From assembly GCA_958349075.1 (NCBI GenBank), contig CATWBR010000166.1, positions 1 to 8,915 on the forward strand: 8,915 nucleotides of DNA, written 5' to 3'. This DNA comes from an uncultured Clostridium sp. (GTDB lineage Bacteria > Bacillota > Clostridia > Lachnospirales > Lachnospiraceae). The number at the start of each line of letters is the position of its first letter. The stretch's first letter is position 1. The notes below the pieces were generated by a model that saw nothing but the letters and a program-made list of their open reading frames with translations, searched no databases and was not told where the DNA came from. The translations under genes were made by a program, and so were the position numbers. Below are positions 5,030 to 8,915 of the stretch, piece after piece.

Positions 5030-6817
5030 ATGTATCGTTCACACGTATTAGTCTGCGGAGGAACCGGATGTACTTCTTCCGGCAGCCAGCAGATTATGGA
5101 AACCCTAAAAGCTGAAATCGATAAAAACGGCCTCTCAGAGGAAGTCTGTGTTGTCCAGACAGGATGCCACGGCCTCTGTGCACTTGGTCCGATTATGATC
5201 ATTTATCCGGATGCCACCTTCTATGCGATGGTAAAGAACGAGGATATCCCGGAAATCGTCACCGAACATTTACTGAAGGGCCGTATTGTCACCAGGCTCC
5301 TCTACAGTGAGACCGTCACACCGGCCGGAATCAAAGCACTGACCGATACGGATTTCTATAGGAAACAGCACAGGATTGCACTGAGAAACTGCGGTATTAT
5401 CAATCCTGAAATTATCGAGGAATATATCGGTACCGGCGGCTATGAGGCCCTTGGAAAAGTACTGACCGAGATGACTCCCGATGATGTAATCGAGACACTT
5501 CTTGCCAGCGGACTCCGCGGCCGGGGCGGAGCCGGTTTCCCGACCGGACTCAAATGGAAACTGGCCAAGGGAAATGACGCCGACCAGAAGTACGTCTGCT
5601 GCAATGCCGATGAGGGCGACCCCGGCGCATTTATGGACCGTTCCGTATTAGAGGGCGATCCCCATGCCGTATTGGAGGCCATGGCCATTGCAGGCTATGC
5701 CATCGGTGCAACGCAGGGATATATTTACGTCCGCGCCGAGTACCCGATTGCGGTACAGAGACTGAAAATCGCCATTGCCCAGGCCCGCGAGATGGAGCTC
5801 CTTGGCAATGATATCTTCGGAACCGGATTCTCCTTCGATATTGACCTCCGCCTCGGCGCCGGCGCTTTCGTATGCGGCGAGGAGACGGCTCTTATGACCT
5901 CCATCGAGGGCAAACGCGGCGAACCAAGGCCAAGGCCTCCGTTCCCTGCACAGAAAGGCCTTTTTGGAAAGCCCTCTATCTTAAATAACGTTGAGACACT
6001 TGCCAACATCCCTCAGATTATCTTAAACGGCGCCGATTGGTTCACCTCCATGGGTACTGAGAAATCAAAGGGCACCAAGGTATTCGCCCTGGGAGGCAAG
6101 ATACATAATACGGGACTCGTGGAAGTTCCGATGGGAACAACACTTCGTGAAATTGTCGAAGAAATCGGCGGCGGAATCCCTGGCGGCAAGAAATTTAAAG
6201 CAGCACAGACGGGCGGACCTTCCGGAGGCTGTATCCCGGCAGAGCATTTTGATATTCCGATCGACTATGACAACCTGATTTCCATCGGTTCCATGATGGG
6301 GTCCGGCGGCCTGATTGTCCTGGACGAGGACGACTGTATGGTCGATATCGCCAAATTCTTCCTGGAATTCACGGTTGAGGAATCCTGCGGTAAATGTACG
6401 CCGTGCCGTATCGGCACAAAGCGTATGCTGGAAATCCTCACTAAAATTACAAAGGGACAGGCTACGATGGAGGACATCGACAAGCTTGAGGAACTCTGCT
6501 ACTACGTTAAGAACAACTCGCTCTGCGGCCTGGGCCAGACGGCGCCGAACCCGGTGCTCTCCACCCTCCATTATTTCCGCGACGAGTATGAAGCGCATAT
6601 TAAAGAAAAACGCTGTCCGGCAGGCGTATGTAAGGCTCTCCTCTCCTACGTCATCGACCGTGATAAATGCCGCGGCTGTACGCTCTGTGCCAAGAACTGC
6701 CCGGCAGGCGCCATTATCGGAACCGTTAAGAATCCGCACATCATTGACACTGAAAAATGTATCAAGTGCGGTGCATGTATGGAAAAATGCCATTTCGGCG
6801 CAATTTACAAGAAATAG
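5030..6817 (+). CDS. hydB: HydB, NuoF-like FMN/NADH/Fe-S subunit of bifurcating hydrogenase
   Basis: A 595-residue NuoF-family subunit, the NADH-reacting and probable bifurcating centre. From the N terminus: a thioredoxin-like [2Fe-2S] domain (Cys9, Cys14, Cys46, Cys50); the 51-kDa flavin/NADH domain with GRGGAGFPTGLKWK (about 163-176) and NADEGDPGAFMDRS (about 192-206); an SLBB-type section; the 4Fe-4S site ESCGKCTPC (about 451-459) with a further Cys near 499 in SLCGLGQ; and a C-terminal two-cluster ferredoxin domain (CRGCTLCAKNC from about 546, CIKCGACMEKC from about 577). This architecture and length match HydB of trimeric hydrogenases rather than plain NuoF, which lacks both terminal extensions. 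AGGAGG (5017-5022) is 7 bases before ATG. All expected ligands are present. Coenzyme choice (NAD or NADP) cannot be read with certainty; NAD is usual. Confidence 0.97.
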   Translation: MYRSHVLVCGGTGCTSSGSQQIMETLKAEIDKNGLSEEVCVVQTGCHGLCALGPIMIIYPDATFYAMVKNEDIPEIVTEHLLKGRIVTRLLYSETVTPAGIKALTDTDFYRKQHRIALRNCGIINPEIIEEYIGTGGYEALGKVLTEMTPDDVIETLLASGLRGRGGAGFPTGLKWKLAKGNDADQKYVCCNADEGDPGAFMDRSVLEGDPHAVLEAMAIAGYAIGATQGYIYVRAEYPIAVQRLKIAIAQAREMELLGNDIFGTGFSFDIDLRLGAGAFVCGEETALMTSIEGKRGEPRPRPPFPAQKGLFGKPSILNNVETLANIPQIILNGADWFTSMGTEKSKGTKVFALGGKIHNTGLVEVPMGTTLREIVEEIGGGIPGGKKFKAAQTGGPSGGCIPAEHFDIPIDYDNLISIGSMMGSGGLIVLDEDDCMVDIAKFFLEFTVEESCGKCTPCRIGTKRMLEILTKITKGQATMEDIDKLEELCYYVKNNSLCGLGQTAPNPVLSTLHYFRDEYEAHIKEKRCPAGVCKALLSYVIDRDKCRGCTLCAKNCPAGAIIGTVKNPHIIDTEKCIKCGACMEKCHFGAIYKK

Positions 6818-6832
6818 AGGAGGAAGAATCAA

Positions 6833-8581
6833 ATGGCGGATATTACAATTAAAATCAATGGCAGGACAGTTACCGCACCGGCCGGCTCCACCATCCTGGA
6901 GGCAGCCCGCCTGGCAGGCATTGAGATTCCTACCCTGTGTTTCTTAAAGGAAATCAATGAGATCGGCGCATGCCGCATCTGTGTTGTGGAAGTAAAGGGA
7001 GCCAGAACACTGGTTGCTTCCTGCGTGTACCCAATCAATGAGGGCATGGAGGTGTGGACCAACACACCGCAGGTGCTTGACTCCAGAAAGAAAACATTAC
7101 AGCTTCTCCTCTCCAACCACGATAGAAAATGCCTGTCCTGTGTGCGCAGTGCAAACTGTGAGCTTCAGGCGCTCTGCCGTGAACTGGGCGTGGATGATGA
7201 AGCTTTTTACGACGGCGAGAAGACGCCGTCCGAGATCGACGACAGCGCCGCCCACATGCTCCGTGACAACAGCAAATGCATTCTGTGCCGCCGCTGTTCG
7301 GCAGTCTGCGAGAATGTACAGGGCATCGGCGTAATCGGTGCCAATGAGCGCGGTTTTGCAACCAACATCGGTTCCGCGTTCAATATGGGACTGGGCGAAA
7401 CGAGCTGCGTTTCCTGCGGCCAGTGTATTGCCGTCTGTCCGACAGGGGCACTCCAGGAAAAAGATTTTACAGATAAGGTATTTGCGGCAATTGCCGATCC
7501 GGCCAAGCATGTGATCGTCCAGACGGCTCCCGCCGTGCGCGCCGCCCTCGGGGAAGAATTCGGCTACCCGATCGGCACCAACGTGGAAGGAAAGATGGTT
7601 TCCGCACTTAAGATGCTGGGTTTTGATAAGGTATTTGACACTGATTTCAGCGCCGACTTAACAATTATGGAGGAGGCCCATGAGTTCCTCGACCGCGTTC
7701 AGAACGGCGGAGTCCTTCCGCTCATCACCTCCTGTTCACCGGGATGGATTAAATACTGCGAACACTATTTCCCGGATATGACGGAGAACCTGTCCTCCTG
7801 CAAATCGCCGCAGCAGATGTTCGGCGCCATTGCAAAATCCTACTACGCCGAAAAGGCCGGCATTGCCCCAAAGGACATCGTATCGGTCAGCATCATGCCT
7901 TGTACGGCCAAGAAATTCGAGATCGGCCGTGATGATCAGGATGCAAACGGAATGCCGGATGTGGACATTGCCCTGACTACGAGAGAACTTGCCAGGATGA
8001 TCCGCAAAGCCGGTATCAAATTCACCACACTCGAGGACGACTCCTACGATACACCGATGGGACTCAGCACCGGCGCGGCCACTATCTTCGGCGCTACGGG
8101 CGGGGTTATGGAGGCGGCGCTGCGTACGGCAGTGGAGACCCTGACAGGGGAAGAGTTAAAAGCCCTCGACTTTACCGATGTCCGCGGTACGGCAGGCATC
8201 AAGGAAGCCACCTACAATGTGGCTGGTATGGACGTGAAGGTGGCTGTAGCCTCCGGACTCGGCAATGCTAGAGAACTCCTGAACAAGGTAAAATCCGGAG
8301 AAGCTTCCTACCACTTTATCGAGATCATGGGATGCCCGGGCGGCTGTGTAAACGGCGGCGGACAGCCTCAGCAGCCGGGACACGTGCGCAATACCGTTGA
8401 TATCCGCGGACTGCGCGCCAAGGTGCTGTACGACTCAGATAAAGCCAGTGCAATCCGTAAATCGCACGAGAATCCGGCCATTAAGGAGCTGTATGCAACC
8501 TATCTTGGGGAGCCGGGCAGCGCAAGGGCACATCATTTGCTGCATACGAGCTATGTAAAAAGACAGATTAACGAAATATAA
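6833..8581 (+). CDS. hydA: HydA, catalytic [FeFe]-hydrogenase subunit (bifurcating type)
   Basis: The 582-residue H2-producing subunit. Clusters in order: plant-type [2Fe-2S] (Cys36, Cys47, Cys50, Cys64); a His-ligated 4Fe-4S (His96, Cys100, Cys103, Cys109); a two-cluster ferredoxin domain (Cys149/152/155/159 and Cys192/195/198/202); then the H-cluster domain with TSCSPGW (Cys301), MPCTAKKFE (Cys357, Lys360, Glu363) and EIMGCPGGC (Met499, Cys501, Cys505). The C-terminal RKSHENPAIKELY segment is the fused small-subunit region. With HydB and HydC this gives the group A3 enzyme that oxidises NADH and reduced ferredoxin together to make H2, or runs in reverse. Maturases HydE, HydF and HydG are not in the window. 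The first signature has Ser302 where many enzymes have a second cysteine. AGGAGG (6818-6823) is 9 bases before ATG, and hydA starts 15 bases after hydB. The stop lies in a tandem repeat. Confidence 0.97.
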   Translation: MADITIKINGRTVTAPAGSTILEAARLAGIEIPTLCFLKEINEIGACRICVVEVKGARTLVASCVYPINEGMEVWTNTPQVLDSRKKTLQLLLSNHDRKCLSCVRSANCELQALCRELGVDDEAFYDGEKTPSEIDDSAAHMLRDNSKCILCRRCSAVCENVQGIGVIGANERGFATNIGSAFNMGLGETSCVSCGQCIAVCPTGALQEKDFTDKVFAAIADPAKHVIVQTAPAVRAALGEEFGYPIGTNVEGKMVSALKMLGFDKVFDTDFSADLTIMEEAHEFLDRVQNGGVLPLITSCSPGWIKYCEHYFPDMTENLSSCKSPQQMFGAIAKSYYAEKAGIAPKDIVSVSIMPCTAKKFEIGRDDQDANGMPDVDIALTTRELARMIRKAGIKFTTLEDDSYDTPMGLSTGAATIFGATGGVMEAALRTAVETLTGEELKALDFTDVRGTAGIKEATYNVAGMDVKVAVASGLGNARELLNKVKSGEASYHFIEIMGCPGGCVNGGGQPQQPGHVRNTVDIRGLRAKVLYDSDKASAIRKSHENPAIKELYATYLGEPGSARAHHLLHTSYVKRQINEI

Positions 8582-8625
8582 ATTGATGTAGTATGGATTG
8601 ACGAAATATACGTTAATGTAGTATG
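8566..8625 (+). repeat. 30-base direct tandem repeat over the hydA stop codon
   Basis: Two adjacent units, 8566-8595 and 8596-8625, match at 26 of 30 positions, sharing the cores ACGAAATATA and ATGTAGTATG. The first unit holds the last hydA codons and the TAA stop; the second is untranslated. It looks like a local duplication from replication slippage. No inverted structure or transposon signature accompanies it. Confidence 0.85.
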
Positions 8626-8681
8626 CTTTAATTTGTTATGCATTAAGCGATTCAACCGATTCAGTTCTACATCAGCCATAT

Positions 8682-8705
8682 CCGCGCTTCCCTCAAAAGC
8701 GGCGG
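8682..8705 (+). terminator. Predicted hyd operon terminator, first hairpin
   Basis: CCGCGCTT (8682-8689) pairs with AAGC-G-GCGG (8697-8705) around a seven-base loop, with one bulged G. A/T-rich TTATAAATA follows rather than a clean T run, so on its own it would be a modest terminator. It lies about 100 bases after the hydA stop. Confidence 0.5.
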
Positions 8706-8713
8706 TTATAAAT

Positions 8714-8746
8714 AGGGCAGGCACACTTTTATTGTGTACCTGCCCT
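8714..8746. terminator. Predicted terminator, second and stronger hairpin
   Basis: AGGGCAGG-C-ACAC (8714-8726) pairs with GTGT-A-CCTGCCCT (8734-8746) around a TTTTATT loop, 12 pairs with a single C/A mismatch. The downstream tail CTCCTTATG is only partly T-rich; read on the minus strand the tail is ATTTATAA. It could end transcription from both directions or stabilise the 3' end of hyd mRNA. Confidence 0.62.
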
Positions 8747-8915
8747 CTCCTTATGTGGGTGGCGCTGTGGGATGGGGATTTTATTGAGGAAGGAGAACGC
8801 CGCCGGGACGGCCGGAGGGCGGAATGGTGGGGGGAGGTTGTGAGTCTTCAGTCCCGGGCGTTAGGTTGTCGCGGGTGGGGAATCCGGGCAGAAAAAGTTC
8901 CTGCGGGAAACGCTT

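Larger units (their letters stand above)
8582..8915. other. Non-coding 3' flank of the hyd operon (no gene supported)
   Basis: This 334-base stretch holds the second tandem repeat unit, two hairpins, and from about 8753 a strikingly G-rich segment with runs such as GGGG and GGGGGG (8829-8834). A frame from ATG 8753 stays open for 54 codons to the window edge, but it has no ribosome site, begins seven bases past a hairpin, and is rich in Arg, Gly and Trp as expected from G-rich non-coding DNA. I see no RNA gene, mobile-element end or promoter that I would defend. Confidence 0.6.

Noticed and set aside
6065..6832. 255-codon open frame on the minus strand
   Set aside because: It is antisense to the 4Fe-4S half of hydB, whose motifs are intact. 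The translation shows no domain and there is no ribosome site or promoter; long antisense frames are common opposite GC-biased genes.
6315..6947. 210-codon frame overlapping hydB and hydA on the plus strand
   Set aside because: It is a frame-shifted reading of the two real genes, rich in Arg and Ser, and crosses the hydB stop and hydA start.
8753..8915. Possible partial gene starting at ATG 8753
   Set aside because: It is open for 54 codons to the edge, but there is no Shine-Dalgarno, the start is just past a hairpin, and composition is that expected of G-rich DNA. A frame this long without stops is not improbable at this GC content.
1..8915. CRISPR arrays, tRNA/rRNA genes, insertion sequences or prophage ends
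   Set aside because: No regularly spaced repeats, cloverleaf, rRNA signature, transposase or integrase sequence was seen; the window looks like ordinary chromosomal metabolism plus signalling.

Overview
The window looks like a chromosomal segment from an anaerobic Firmicute, most likely a Lachnospiraceae-type gut clostridium. This rests on the gene set (trimeric NAD-linked [FeFe]-hydrogenase), strong AGGAGG ribosome binding sites, moderate GC content and gene-order style. Genus-level placement is only a guess. Ten convincing protein genes form two divergent operons sharing a 163-base AT-rich control region (3324-3486).

Rightward operon (3487-8581): hydC (NuoE-like [2Fe-2S]) - orphan histidine-kinase-type ATPase - small thioredoxin-like [2Fe-2S] protein - hydB (NuoF-like flavin/NADH/Fe-S subunit) - hydA (H-cluster subunit). 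HydA, HydB and HydC together match the electron-bifurcating (group A3) hydrogenases that couple NADH and reduced ferredoxin to H2. An imperfect hairpin at 4586-4610 separates the hydC-ATPase pair from the last three genes.

Leftward operon (3323-42): DRTGG-type protein - RsbW/SpoIIAB-like ATPase - HydS-like putative sensory [FeFe]-hydrogenase - second DRTGG-type protein - PHP-family phosphoesterase. The genes overlap or abut (TGATG overlap, 23-base overlap, zero spacing) and most have a good Shine-Dalgarno, so they are probably made together. The HydS-like protein keeps the four cysteines expected to bind the H-cluster cubane but has lost the proton-relay cysteine (Ala139) and other second-sphere residues, which suggests a sensor rather than a high-turnover enzyme. 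It lacks the PAS domain of better-known HydS proteins.

My reading is a bifurcating hydrogenase beside a dedicated H2- or redox-sensing module whose output may run through the GHKL ATPases, the DRTGG proteins and the PHP enzyme. The control region holds an extended -10/-35 promoter leftward, an extended -10 rightward, and a Rex-like palindrome over the rightward -10. I recall similar arrangements around clostridial hydrogenases, so the gene order is probably not unique; the signalling logic is, to my knowledge, undefined.

Downstream of hydA (8582-8915) no gene is supported: there is a 30-base tandem duplication covering the hydA stop codon, two consecutive hairpins that probably end the operon, and a G-rich stretch to the window edge. 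Bases 1-41 contain nothing I can identify.
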